From contig CAMPET010000095.1 in assembly GCA_946803715.1 (NCBI GenBank), forward strand, positions 115,768 to 130,918: a stretch of 15,151 nucleotides of DNA. Reading direction: 5' to 3'. The translations under genes and the position numbers were made by a program. Each line of letters begins with the position of its first letter. The first letter of the stretch is position 1. The notes beneath the pieces are model-generated. The model was not told where the DNA came from. It ran no database searches and saw only the letters and a program-made list of their open reading frames with translations. Shown here one piece after another: positions 1 to 9,680 of the stretch. The DNA is from Beroe ovata (taxonomy: Eukaryota; Ctenophora; Nuda; Beroida; Beroidae).

Positions 1-440
1 ACTGCCGACGCAGTGTCGACTGTCGAGGCTCATATCTTCATCATGCAACTGCTATAACAGTCATACGACGGACAGACCGGTGGTAAATAATGGTACTTGC
101 TACCCAACTAACCGCTTATCTTTGGTACTCACTACGACTTTCATTGTCCGAGATTGTCAACTTGTGAAATGGAAGCAGGTAACTTCCCAGTCCTGTTTTT
201 GTCAAGAAAACCGAAGAACAATGCGAGTCTTTTCGTACATTTTTACAACTTCTCAACAAATCGCACGCACCTGGGCTTCTATCAAAGTTAGCACCTACCC
301 GAGATGCATTGTTCAAGTAAACCTGACTAAACATTGAGAAAAAGTCGAGCGCGAGTAAAAACAGGAGGAGGGCGCGGTACAAAGAGAAAAACTTACATGA
401 CAGACAGGCCAAGTGTTTCAATTGTTGTTCATGATGAAAA

Positions 441-462
441 ACACACACACACACACACACAC
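441..462. repeat. (AC)11 microsatellite
   Basis: Perfect (AC)11, uninterrupted. Confidence 0.97.
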
Positions 463-730
463 GAATGAAAATCTTCATAACTTTTATATTGTGAACATGA
501 TCATTGTGTTTCAGTCTGGTACATTTGATATTTATATAGAGGGATCGAGGATCATAGAACGAGATCATCACAGTGGGTATATTGTTAAAGTGGGGAGATC
601 CCATTGCCGATGGATATTCACTGTTTGATTGACGTCTGTAAATGCACTTTAAGTGCGCGCAAACAGCTTTCCCTGACTTATATAGCATGGATTGACATTT
701 CACAGGGATCCCATTCATAACATGGAAATT

Positions 731-786
731 ATCACGTGATTTGGAAAGAACCAATGGGAGTATTGGTCGAGAGATTGACTACCAAT
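731..786. promoter_or_regulatory. E-box palindrome with three CCAAT boxes
   Basis: ATCACGTGAT (731-740) followed by CCAAT (751-755), inverted CCAAT (762-766) and CCAAT (782-786). The pairing of TCACGTGA with CCAAT boxes recurs at 12.4 and 13.3 kb. It resembles a proximal promoter, but no gene start is recognisable next to it. Confidence 0.35.
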
Positions 787-910
787 GGAAAGGGATGTCA
801 AAGAACTTTTCTACCAGCAGTCATGACAATAAGAGAAAGTTGCCATTAATGTCACTTAACAGAGTGCTGTTAATGTAGTCTGAGCCAGGGCGCAATCCAA
901 GCAGAGACAT

Positions 911-1038
911 TGTGTGTGTGTGTGTGTGTGTGTNNNNNNNNNNNNNNNNNNNNNNNNNNNNNNNNNNNNNNNNNNNNNTGTGTGTGTGTGTGTGTGTGTG
1001 TGCTTGTGTGAGTGTGTGAGTGTGTTTGTGTCTGTGCG
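911..1038. repeat. (TG)n microsatellite spanning an assembly gap
   Basis: Perfect TG on both sides of the N run at 934-978, degrading to CTTGTGTGAGTG-type sequence after 1002. The true length is unknown. Confidence 0.95.
934..978. other. Assembly gap, 45 N
   Basis: A run of N inside the (TG)n tract. It is the only multi-base gap in the window; four single-N joins occur at 3938, 5766, 8034 and 12619, each in or next to a (CA/TG) tract. Confidence 1.
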
Positions 1039-1082
1039 TTAACAGTTTGGAAAAAAGTTCATGTCAAGATCAGAGATGGAAC

Positions 1083-1110
1083 TGTCCGCTTGCCCCTGTC
1101 CGCTTGCCCC
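1083..1110. repeat. 14-bp tandem duplication TGTCCGCTTGCCCC
   Basis: Two exact copies back to back, with no further degenerate copies nearby. Non-coding context. Confidence 0.8.
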
Positions 1111-2029
1111 TGCACATTTTCCCATCACTCACTTACAACCATATCCTGGCAATATAGCAGCTGTCAAGAATGAACATCACGACGCAGCAGCGCAGAGCCA
1201 CGCTTGCAATATGGTTTGACAGTTAAGCTGTCGAATATAAAATACCAATGAATCACCCTACTGCGTGGTTGAGCATGACTATTGTGTGTTTTACCTAACT
1301 ATTATAAGTGTCAACCTGTCAAAGGAAGGCGCCAGATCCCTCCACTTCCCTCCCCCCGTCGTCAACGTCGAGACATGCCTATGCCACATAACCATCCCAG
1401 CTTATTAATGATATATATACGACATCAGAAATAAACTATATATATACTCACCTATGTTATTATGTGATAATTTAAATACTCTTTCATAGAATAGAAATTT
1501 GTTGTAGCGATGTCATGAAATCATTCACTCCGCATATATTCGAATGAGTTGCCGGTTTCCAAGGAAATGGAAATTTGGAAAACGTGTAAAAAATATTCTG
1601 TCCCCGATGGCATCACCAGCTGAAAGTGAACATAGGTCGTCGCAGCTTACCGCATCTTTCTCAAAATAGGCATTTACTGTTTCCTTTCCACCAGGGACAA
1701 TTGGCTCGGAAAAGAAAACTCCATAGTTCTGTTGCTAATGAAGAATCAAAAAAGTAATCACATGAAATGCATCACTCTCCCTCAATACATAAATAGACTT
1801 CATTTGCTAACCTGTTATTGTAATTAGACGCGATAATTGATTTGAGGGGCTACAAGGAGGAGGAAGAGGGGTACAATGTTCCTACATTTCATAGTATCGC
1901 ACGATCAGAAGTCGGAAATTCCATGGAATATCAAACCGATAATGACCGTATCTTGAGACTAGTATATATCACAAACAATGCGTCGATACTTCCCCTTCAA
2001 AACCATAAGTCAACATGAAATGAAACAAT

Positions 2030-2081
2030 GAGTGAAATGGGACATCGAGTGAAATGAGACAGTACTGAGTGAAATGAGACA
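2030..2081. repeat. Short minisatellite, three copies of GAGTGAAATGRGACA
   Basis: Copies start at 2030, 2047 and 2067, with spacers of 2 and 5 bp. Related degenerate sequence (ATGAAATGAAACA) precedes them from about 2014. Each unit contains GTGAAATGAGAC-like sequence. No function is evident. Confidence 0.85.
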
Positions 2082-2999
2082 GCGCTAGTGACTTATTCCC
2101 TGACATCATGGAAATCTTCTATTTCAGTGGGTGTCTGTGTTTGTCTATGAGATCGTGTGTATCGATATGAGATCATTCGATTCAGACTCCCCCTCTTACT
2201 TTGGACTACTGTTTGGAAATATAATAGTATTTTAATAGAAGTTACTTATCGATAATTGTCGGTGTTACGCGAGGTTTGGAATTTAGGGAAGCAGAAAGAC
2301 GGACGCCAAAGCCCAAATTACACCATGCCCTAGCTAAAATAATCAAAATTGTGAGAGGCAGCTCTAATTCTATACCCTGATTCTCGAATCACGTGATACA
2401 TCATATTGAAGTTGCTTAGAAGTCCTGTTCGAACTTTCAAACTTCCTAATTGAAACTATTACAGTACTGGTATTGCCGAGGTAGATAATACAAATTTTCT
2501 GCCTCTATAATGATAATAGGAAAATATATCATGAAGATGATTATATCTTTCACTGTGAGTACCACCGACAGTAGCTGTAAGTTTGAATAGTAGTGTCTAT
2601 GAATATAGTAGTAGATTGGAGAGGGAGGGGAAATGGATCATGTCGAGCGAGTGCCCTCTGATGTCAAAACAGACATCTAGAAACAGACGAGTCAATGATA
2701 ATGTAAAACGTGGCTGATATAGTAGTGTCAGTTTCAAGACGTATACTGTGACCCCCGCACCCCGTCAAATATTAAAGCTTTATAGGTAGTCAATTAGTGA
2801 GCCTTGGGGAATATTATTGTTCACAACACAAATTGAAATGTTCAGTCTCACGAGCACAATCTGTGAGATGGAGCTGTTTAATGGCGATCGACAGAGGGAA
2901 AATAATATATTCATTTTCAAGTAGTAATAGAGTCCACTGTTTCACCCATTACCAACAACTTCATATGGGTCCATTTTATCCGAGAATTTCCCGCGAACC

Positions 3000-3420
3000 C
3001 CGCCCCCCCCCCAATATTCTCCTCCCGCCGTATCAGCCGGGGTGATGATCATTATGGCAGAGGTGTAGACAGAGCGTCTAGGAGGGAGACAAATGCCGCC
3101 GCCATGCCATAGTGGAATGTGCCCGTCTCGCGCACAATATCACATTATCACCCCGCTATAACACCGGTGGCAGTAATGACACTGCCACCTTGACTGCGCG
3201 GGGCAGTGGTGCAGGTGGCGGGTCTCCATTAAAACCATTACCGCAACCACAGGGCAGGAACACATCGGTACTTGTTTTGACAAGGTACATGTGTGTGCCG
3301 GGGCCACATCGAACACACTTCATTGCATTAACTTTGTCATGTACTGCAGCTATTACACTTTCCTCTTGACTCCCCATGTGATATAGGGGTAGTGGAGGAC
3401 CGCCGCGCGTCAACTAAATT
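3000..3420. other. GC- and CpG-richer island
   Basis: Distinctly richer in C, G and CpG than its flanks, with a C10 run at 3003-3012 and CGCG motifs near 3128 and 3405. On the minus strand, ATGGCGGCGGC (from 3105) matches a YY1-type site and starts a 17-codon ORF. The 73-codon ORF at 3377-3156 is also here. It may be a promoter or exon; I cannot decide which. Confidence 0.4.
3156..3377 (-). CDS. Unrecognised 73-codon ORF in the GC-richer island
   Basis: An ATG ORF on the minus strand, starting MGSQEESVIAAVHDKVNAMK and ending in a Pro/Val/Leu-rich tail (SLLPPVL). It holds CVRC, and about 20 residues later PCGCG: four cysteines spaced like a small metal-binding element, though this is not a family I recognise. 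The frame stays open 12 more codons upstream without an ATG, so it could also be the end of a terminal exon entered by splicing. Start context is weak (C at -3). Codon choice looks moderately coding-like by eye. An overlapping plus-strand ORF exists, so coding status is doubtful. If it were part of the homeobox transcript it would lie about 3.9 kb downstream. Confidence 0.22.
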   Translation of the reverse strand: MGSQEESVIAAVHDKVNAMKCVRCGPGTHMYLVKTSTDVFLPCGCGNGFNGDPPPAPLPRAVKVAVSLLPPVL

Positions 3421-3566
3421 GACCACTACTACAGCTACCTCCTGGTATTGACATACGTCTAGTTATTGGTGTACGCGGGGTCTAAAACCACATTCTCAGT
3501 TCGTCATGTCAGATCCCCTGTGACCCCTTCTCGTTCAATGTCTCCACGACCAGAGGGCGTAACACC

Positions 3567-3571
3567 TACAC

Positions 3572-3602
<31 letters not shown>
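3567..3602. repeat. (CA)n microsatellite, interrupted
   Basis: CA repeat with CCACCCA interruptions in its first half, then a perfect tract to 3602. Confidence 0.95.
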
Positions 3603-3797
3603 TAGAAACACGCGGTGGTGCACAGGCGTATTTTACTGAGACTTACGATGGTAACTTCCATTAGTGTAATCCAATTGCAATAAAGTAACCACATTACAGT
3701 ATAATAAAGCTGGTGATAATGCTACTGTGATGACCTTGAAAAAATCAACTTGTCAGGGAGAAGATGGTAGGGGGACAGTGTATCAGCTATATGGAAA

Positions 3798-3835
3798 TCA
3801 CGTGATCACAGCTCCGCGTCACGTGATACACGTGT
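3798..3835. promoter_or_regulatory. Three CACGTG E-box palindromes in 38 bp
   Basis: TCACGTGA at 3798-3805 and 3819-3826, and ACACGTGT at 3828-3835. The first two are centred 21 bp apart, about two helical turns. Candidate bHLH-Zip element with no recognisable neighbouring gene. Confidence 0.35.
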
Positions 3836-3900
3836 TTTTTATTACTGTACGTTGCACCCAAATGGTTCCTGCTGTCAAACACATCTTAGGAGGGAAGTGT

Positions 3901-3903
<3 letters not shown>

Positions 3904-3937
<34 letters not shown>

Positions 3938-3938
3938 N
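3904..3938. repeat. (AC)17 microsatellite ending in a single N
   Basis: Perfect AC tract up to an N at 3938. The following TGTGACAAG may not be truly contiguous. Confidence 0.95.
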
Positions 3939-4138
3939 TGTGACAAGATTAGCAGTAATGTGATAGTGCGCGCGATAGTGAGTGTGTGTTTTTCCCTGAA
4001 ACTGTCGATAACTCCCGCGCAGATGGTCATGGAAATAAGTGGCATTGTCAAATCAGTGAAACAATGAAACTTGTAGCGAGAGAAACATCTCCTTCGCGAT
4101 AATGCCAGATGCAGAGTTTAACATGATTTGTGAGGGGG

Positions 4139-4154
4139 ACACACACACACACAC
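4139..4154. repeat. (AC)8 microsatellite
   Basis: Perfect (AC)8 after GAGGGGG. Confidence 0.95.
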
Positions 4155-5474
4155 GAAGTGAGAGGTGAGAAATGACCATTGTTATTGCTGAATTGTTGTC
4201 AGAAACCAATTTTTTCGAGATAGATACAGGTATTTGAGGAAGGCATAACAGAGTAGCTTCTACTTAACTTTGAGTAGAGTGGAGTCATTTCTTTCAATGA
4301 TACATAATATGATGACCATTAACTACTGCTCCAGCAAGGAGCAATTTGAAACTCATTTTAAGAGGCGTTGAAAACCAAAAGCTCCATTCACTGATCAATG
4401 TAATTATGCCCAAGTCATCGAACTGTACGTGCACGTGCTGCACGATCATCGTGTTCGTCGGGGTGAGAAATTTGTTCAAATATATTTTACATCATGATAT
4501 GCCGAACTGTAATTTTCAATCCTTTGTCGCGCTTTCGCCTCAACCATACGCGGGCGCGGATGAGAAATATTACTTCGCAAAATGATTCGACGACGATCAA
4601 TTATGACATTCAACTCGCACTCACAAAAAGCCCTCTCTCGCTTTCTCGGTGTCTGGAGAGAAAAGCTTATCTCCAAACCCCCTTCCACCTACCCGCTCTC
4701 CCCCACCGTATTGTGAAATTCTCAAACCCAACGAATGCTTCTGCACCGTCTTTATGCACGGTCTCGAACACATTGTTTGGCACCCTAGCATAACTTATGC
4801 CCCGGTTGTAAAAACATATTGATATTCACAAGCTCATACTTCATAGCCCGGATATTCACTGGTCTCTTTTGGTAAGCTAGGGAGAGGGGACACCAAGTTA
4901 TATTCGGAGAGGAACAATGAATACCCATCGCTCCATGACAAGAATGAGACAAAATTATATCTCAATTTTCACGGTCAAATGAGTAAGGAAGCTCCAAATT
5001 CTCGCGTTTTTTAAAACACACTTCTGCACAAATAAGCTCGCTATGATTCGTCGCACGGGATGAAACAGTACGTTCCCCAGACACTTTCAGATCGCGCGGT
5101 TCTCTATCAAGGGAAGTTCCGACACGCAGTAAAACATGATTATTAAATTTTTAAAAAGGTTCCAGATTCCTTCAGACCATTTAGATGACATCTTGACGAA
5201 TACCAAGTTGAGTAGCTCCTATATTTTCACAATCATATAGGTAGCTCTGCATCACTCGCACACTGCAAACACGGATTATATCCATTGGTGTTAAAGTGTT
5301 GATGGGTGTACGGCTTCCTGTTTCCCAATCTTTACCGACACCCTGGTCGTTTCACAGCTCTCTCCGTTCCGCTTGGGTTGTTTTCCATAGCACGCTGAGC
5401 TCAGTAGTGCGGCAGCATCAAAAACATCGAATGTGTTTGACGTGTCGCACAACTATGATATAGAGATGTTTATT

Positions 5475-5499
5475 CACAAACACACACACACAAACACAC
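5475..5499. repeat. CA-rich microsatellite with AAA interruptions
   Basis: CACAAA followed by (CA)n and CAAACACAC; short and interrupted. Confidence 0.9.
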
Positions 5500-5565
5500 G
5501 ATGCGAGTTGTCAGTTACTGTTGAGTAGCTGGTAAACTTTCAACAGTCAATGTCATGACAGTCCC

Positions 5566-5580
5566 CTCTCTCTCTCTCTC
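5566..5580. repeat. (CT)7-8 microsatellite
   Basis: Short pyrimidine dinucleotide tract, the only clear CT repeat in the window. Confidence 0.9.
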
Positions 5581-5740
5581 CAACATTGTAACATTGTTGC
5601 TCGGAACAGGTTGATATAATACCACAGAGTGGTCAATACTCTGTCACCGGCCGCAGGTTTTTAACTTTGCCTGGCTTCACAACAACATGGCAGTTGTAAA
5701 AGCGGGACTTTCATCTTCCTGTCACAAGTATACCACACTC

Positions 5741-5766
5741 TGTGTGTGTGTGTGTGTCTGTGTGTN
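5741..5766. repeat. (TG)n microsatellite ending in a single N
   Basis: TG tract with one TCTG interruption, then N at 5766. Confidence 0.95.
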
Positions 5767-5982
5767 GATGTCAGTATAACAATACCTCCACTTTATCTCA
5801 GCGATAACACGCACGACACGGCCGACAAAATTCCTCGCGTTTTGACGGAAATTACTTCGTGAAGGAATCCCAAAACTGCCACAATTCGGCATGCTCTGTT
5901 TTGTGTATTCATATGTATCGGCTGTCTGGGAGGTCAGGTGTGCTAAACAACGGCTAGCCAAGACAATCTCGCTCTGGTAGAG

Positions 5983-6001
5983 ATTGACAGTGCCTGTCAA
6001 T
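5983..6001. promoter_or_regulatory. Inverted pair of TGACAG (MEIS/PKNOX/TGIF-type) sites
   Basis: ATTGACAG TGC CTGTCAAT: perfect 8-bp arms around a 3-bp spacer. Each arm contains TGACAG, the core bound by MEINOX and TGIF TALE homeodomains. It lies about 1.2 kb downstream of homeobox exon C, probably within or just after the gene. Binding is inference. Confidence 0.4.
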
Positions 6002-7165
6002 TCCCGATTATACTCTTCTCTATGATAATATTGATGAGGAAATTAGTCGTAACTTTGTGGCGGTACGAATAAACTGATACGTGAACGTGAGCGCTGTGCG
6101 CACTCTTTTTTCCAGGATTTGCGTGATGTCCGTCATATATTATTGATATCTAGATTTAACTATCATTAGATGATTGTTGATCTATTTGGTTGACGGTAAT
6201 CTTGTTATATACCTTGACCCTGTGACATTTTTATGAAAGATCGGAGTTGACAGTGTTTGTATATACGGTATAAATAAGCTTAGAGAGAGAAAGGGAGATC
6301 ACGATGGAATGAATCGCAGGAAGCTGTCAAAATGTCGTAACATTGTTTTGTCATACACAATGTAAGACGGGAACTGATCGCTGGAGTAAGATTTGAATTC
6401 AATCAACCTAATGACAGATGGAAACCTAGTTTGATCTTAATTAACTAGTTAACTAGAATCGATCAGACACCCATTACTTTTAGGTAATAGCAGTAGATCA
6501 CCAATGATAATAGCCGACAATTTGGAGATTTGATCCTGGATAGAGGTGCCCACATTTGAGGGAAGAGAGGAGTTTCATTCCCCCCGAGTTTTTAGATTGT
6601 GCTTTCAATAACAGTGATGATTGTGATGGAGGTTTCTCTCTCTCCAGTACAATGTAATGGTATGAACTGTTACAATGCTGAAACAATGGCCGGCCGTACG
6701 TTGAACAGGTACAATGAAAGGAGTAGTTGAGTCACAATGCTGTCTACAGTTGTGTTATAATGGAAGGGGTGTGCTATTGCTACACTTTAGTTTAACATTT
6801 TCACGGGGGTCCAAGCAAGTTCTGAAAACATTAAGATAATTATATAGCGAGGGGGTCATTGTGATGAAAACAACGGCTTCTAAACTATTATAATAGTAAA
6901 AAATAGATTAAATGATTATCAAAACAGTTTAATTTGGTAAAAGTCGTTACAAGCTCCATTTTATTAGACACTAGATCAAGAGACGTGAGATATCAAACAG
7001 TATGTAGGTACCTACTAGGTAGTAGTGGGCCCTAATAGTCAATTATTATACTTGAGATACTAAGTGACAATGTCAAACAAAACATTGAAATATAGACAGT
7101 GGGTAGACACACATACAATGCGCAGACAATATCTACAGAAAGTAGAGACTTCCAGACACGACCAA
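6002..7165. other. Probable 3' intron or flank of the homeobox gene, nothing called
   Basis: AT-rich, with no recognisable exon. It should contain, or be followed by, the C-terminal exon(s) downstream of the donor at 7229. A palindrome GTAGGTACCTAC lies at 7004-7015. Confidence 0.5.
6437..6456. other. Overlapping palindromes in AT-rich DNA
   Basis: TTAATTAA (6437-6444), AACTAGTT (6443-6450) and CTAGTTAACTAG (6445-6456) overlap. Possible homeodomain-type binding composition; no function can be assigned. Confidence 0.4.
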
Positions 7166-7225
7166 CCACACAGACGCACAGACACAGATACCGACACACA
7201 CACACACACATACACACACACAAAC
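7166..7225. repeat. CA-rich microsatellite abutting the exon C donor
   Basis: CACAGACGCACAGACACAG-type sequence grading into (CA)n. In the sense of the homeobox gene this is a GU-rich tract beginning within about 5 nt of the GTATGT donor. Confidence 0.93.
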
Positions 7226-7229
7226 ATAC

Positions 7230-7413
7230 CGGTGTGGTGGGCGAGTTGGTCGGCGACTTGCTCCAGCAGTGTTCATCTCTCCGCGAGGGGAGATTGAGTT
7301 TGATCCTCTTGTTCGGCGCGTTCCGTACACCCCCACCACCACCAGTCCCCCTGTTCTGAGCAGCAGCCTCGTTCATCATGGGCTGGAGAATGCGACGTCG
7401 GGCGTTGATAAAC
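7230..7413 (-). CDS. PKNOX: Homeobox exon C: recognition helix and basic, Gly- and SP-rich tail
   Basis: 184 bp: one base completing the split W codon plus 61 codons, ending in phase 0. It begins FINARRRILQPMMNEAAAQN. The homeodomain residues I50, N51 and R53 (numbering without the loop) that contact DNA are intact. After the homeodomain come a glycine run (RGTGGGGGVR), a basic stretch NKRIKLNLPSRR that could serve in nuclear localisation, and SKSPTNSPTTP with SP/TP sites suited to proline-directed kinases. The acceptor is excellent: about 28 nt of almost pure pyrimidine before CCCTAG|G. The donor is CCG|GTATGT at 7229-7228, and a (TG)n repeat starts at once in the intron. If unspliced, the frame reads on through the repeat as a Cys/Val-rich tail of about 65 residues to a stop near 7032. 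I judge splicing more likely. The downstream exon was not identified. Confidence 0.88.
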
Positions 7414-7687
7414 CTAGGGGAGGGGAGAGAGGGTGAGGGGTGGTTCAAACAGTGGGGTGAGGCGGACATGGAATAACGTGATTCACCCAATCATTATTTA
7501 CCCCTTTCCGTGTAAGACACTAATTGATGAACATGATGGTATTATGACCGTGCTAATATTCTAATATGGAACCTCGGGTGAACTCCTCATTATGACCCAT
7601 CGTGTGATAAGGGTGACGATGATAATTCCAGTCATGCAGGTGGAACACCCATTATCTACCACCCCCCCCCAGCGTACAGACATTCTG

Positions 7688-8033
7688 GGACCGTATTACT
7701 GAAGTAACAAATTTCCACACTCCCGCTTCAGCACGTGTCTAAGTTACTCCATGCATTTCCATCGCACACACGTGTAAATGAATGATAGAGCTGTCCCTTC
7801 TTCGGGAATTAGATTATCTGGAATAATCTTGGCACTTTTCGCAGAGTAAATAATAATTGATGTGTTTCACGATTATGATGGGCTGGGTAATCTCTCTCAA
7901 TTAGCAGGAACTTAACAGACGATTTTTTGAGCGCGATTGATTTTTGCAGGAATACCAAACCCTGACCCTCCTCTCATCCCCCCATTACCCTCTCTTTGAG
8001 AATAAGTTTCCAAGTGTGTGTGCGTGCGTGTGT
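7688..8033. repeat. Direct duplication, copy 1 (about 340 bp)
   Basis: Starts GGACCGTATTACTGAAGTAA and ends in a TG-rich tract directly before a single N at 8034. The same sequence starts again on the other side of the N. By hand the copies differ at about 14 positions and one 3-bp indel, roughly 4 percent. Lies in the long intron of the homeobox gene. Most simply the two alleles of one heterozygous locus joined at a gap rather than a true tandem duplication. Confidence 0.93.
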
Positions 8034-8034
8034 N

Positions 8035-8371
8035 GGACCGAATTACTGGAGTAACAAATTTCCACACTCCTGCTTCAGCACGTGTCTAAGTTACTCCATG
8101 CATTTCCATCGCACACACGTATAAATGAATGATAGAGCTGTCCCTTCTTCGAAAATTAGATTATCTGGAATAACCTTGGTACTTTTCCCAATGTAAATAA
8201 TAATTGATGTGTTTCATGATTATGATGGGTTGGGTAATCTCTCTCAATTAGCAGGAACTTAACAGACGATTTTTTGAACGCGATTGATTTTTGCAGGAAT
8301 ACCAAACCCTGACCCTCTCATCCCCCCATTACCCTCTCTTTGAGAATAAGTTTCCAAGTGTGTGTGTGTTT
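8035..8371. repeat. Direct duplication, copy 2 (about 337 bp)
   Basis: Begins GGACCGAATTACTGGAGTAA right after the N at 8034 and follows copy 1 to its TG-repeat end, then continues into a longer TG tract and unique sequence. Only this copy has unique sequence on its low-complexity side, while only copy 1 has unique sequence before GGACCG. That pattern is expected when two overlapping contig ends fail to merge. Confidence 0.93.
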
Positions 8372-8425
8372 GTGTGTGTTGTGTGTGTGTGTGCGTGTGT
8401 GTGCGTGTGTTTGTGCGTGTGTTTG
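8359..8425. repeat. (TG)n microsatellite with GTTTGTGCG interruptions
   Basis: Imperfect TG tract at the end of duplication copy 2. The matching tract in copy 1 (8014-8033) runs into an N. Confidence 0.93.
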
Positions 8426-9337
8426 TCGGATGCATTTCAAACAATGACACTGATTAAATTTGAGGGAATGCCGGGTTGACTGGGTCATGGCATGAAGCGT
8501 GGATGAAAGATGCCGGTACAAAGGTGATAACAGCACATATTTAGGGGAGTGCAAACCAGGCTATACCTCGAGCTAATCAGCCTAAATTACCCCACATTAT
8601 CAGGCTTATCTACTGTTTCAATGGATATGTTGTCTACTGCAGCTAGGTTCATTACCAGTGAAACCTGCCCTGACTCACCAGTGTCTCAACTTACGGCCGA
8701 GTTTCACAAATAACTTTGCGGCGGGTGCAGTGGTTCTAATCTTGTCAAATTAACGAGACACCTAATTGACAGTGTGGGAACCTCAGGGCGACCTCAACAT
8801 TCCCCTAGCTGGCATACACCCCGCATTACTCACCAATCACCATGGTTCCCATCACAAATATAGCATACAGCTGATGATGAAGCAGGTGACTAATCGGTCG
8901 GAGAAAATACCAATATTTTGAGATTATTAATGTTATACTCTGACGTCTGAGCGTCAGAGTAAAAAAACTCATGTGTCTCATGAATATGAATCGGAACTTC
9001 TAGCTCTCAAGATATACAGCAGACCACTATAATATATGAGCTCCATGCCGTCAACATCAAGTTATAGTGATGAGCTTTCGACAAAAGACACGTTTCTATT
9101 TCTGAGCGCAGCTCTGTGAAACTGAATATATGGATGATGGGATGCTGAGAGAAGTCATGTTTCGTCGTTACGTATGATCAGATTCGCGAAAATTGGAGAG
9201 AGAGAAAATGGGCAACTTGTGCCGGTGTCGATGCAACAATAACACAACAATTGTATGTAACTCAGAGGTGAAGGCAATGGTGAAATGATGTTCACTGACT
9301 CGAAGAACTACAATAGAGTTCTATAGGTCATACTTAC
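8426..9337. other. Remainder of the long homeobox intron
   Basis: Unique intronic sequence between duplication copy 2 and exon B. Only the stem-loop at 8937-8960 and a TGACAG site at 8767 stand out. Confidence 0.7.
8937..8960. other. Perfect 9-bp inverted repeat with 6-nt loop
   Basis: ACTCTGACG, loop TCTGAG, CGTCAGAGT, followed by seven A. It could form a stem-loop in RNA from either strand. It lies in the long intron of the homeobox gene, where the transcript would carry the U run before the stem. No known element recognised. Confidence 0.6.
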
Positions 9338-9414
9338 CAGTTGTTGACCTGCAGGATCGTCAGCCCGGTTTGTTGTGCTATCTTCCTCTTTTCGTCCTCA
9401 GACGGGTACGGATG
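9338..9414 (-). CDS. PKNOX: Homeobox exon B: TALE loop, helix 2 and start of helix 3
   Basis: 77 bp: 25 full codons plus TG of a split tryptophan codon. It reads [18 protein letters not shown] followed by TILQVNN. The PYP between helix 1 and helix 2 is the three-residue loop extension that defines TALE homeodomains, and LQVNNW leads into the recognition helix. The acceptor is a C-rich tract ending CCCCCCAG (AG at 9416-9415). The donor is TG|GTAAGTA (GT at 9337-9336), near-perfect. The W codon (homeodomain position 48) is completed by the first G of the next exon, so the splice falls just before FINARRR. Too short to be found as an ORF; recognised by homeodomain motif and splice sites. Confidence 0.9.
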
Positions 9415-9619
9415 CTGGGGGGGAATACCAGATTAAAATCACAGTTTACTATATCTCCAATACCAAACATACCCCTCCCTAAATCAAGTTTGATTACAGA
9501 TTGTCTCTACCATCGTCCATCCCCCCAAACATACCCCCGACAACTTCAATATCATCCTCAAAGAATAGTGAACATTCTGAGAACTGCACGCTCTACAAGA
9601 CTGAGAGGTCTGAGAACTG

Positions 9620-9648
9620 CACAGACACAGACACACACACAGACACAG

Positions 9649-9680
<32 letters not shown>
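9620..9680. repeat. CA/CAGA microsatellite in the 285-bp intron
   Basis: ACAGACACAG units mixed with (CA)n. Lies in the intron between homeobox exons A and B, beginning about 20 nt after the exon A donor in gene sense, where it reads as GU repeats. Confidence 0.95.

Larger units (their letters stand above)
1..2999. other. Non-coding stretch, no supported gene
   Basis: Apart from the microsatellites, short tandem repeats and the 731-786 motif cluster, I see no conserved protein segment on either strand. The longest minus-strand ORF (754-116) reads through the AC tract as a Cys/Val run and looks spurious. Confidence 0.7.
3421..5982. other. Non-coding stretch with microsatellites
   Basis: Contains the E-box triple at 3798-3835 and several repeats listed separately. 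ORFs here are short, overlap on both strands and match nothing I know. Confidence 0.65.

Noticed and set aside
116-754. 212-codon minus-strand ORF, the longest in the window
   Set aside because: Contains a CVCVCVC run from the AC repeat, has overlapping ORFs on the other strand, and no recognisable domain.
4294-4793. Four overlapping ORFs on both strands
   Set aside because: Mutually overlapping, of ordinary chance length, with no motif or splice support.
5722-6000. Minus-strand ORF of 92 codons considered as the missing C-terminal exon of the homeobox gene
   Set aside because: A phase-0 acceptor (CCTCCCAG) exists inside it, but the frame runs into a TG tract with an N, the peptide resembles no PKNOX/MEIS tail, and the palindromic TGACAG site overlaps its start.
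8259-8554. ORFs rich in His-Thr or Cys-Val
   Set aside because: Artefacts of the TG microsatellite at the end of duplication copy 2.
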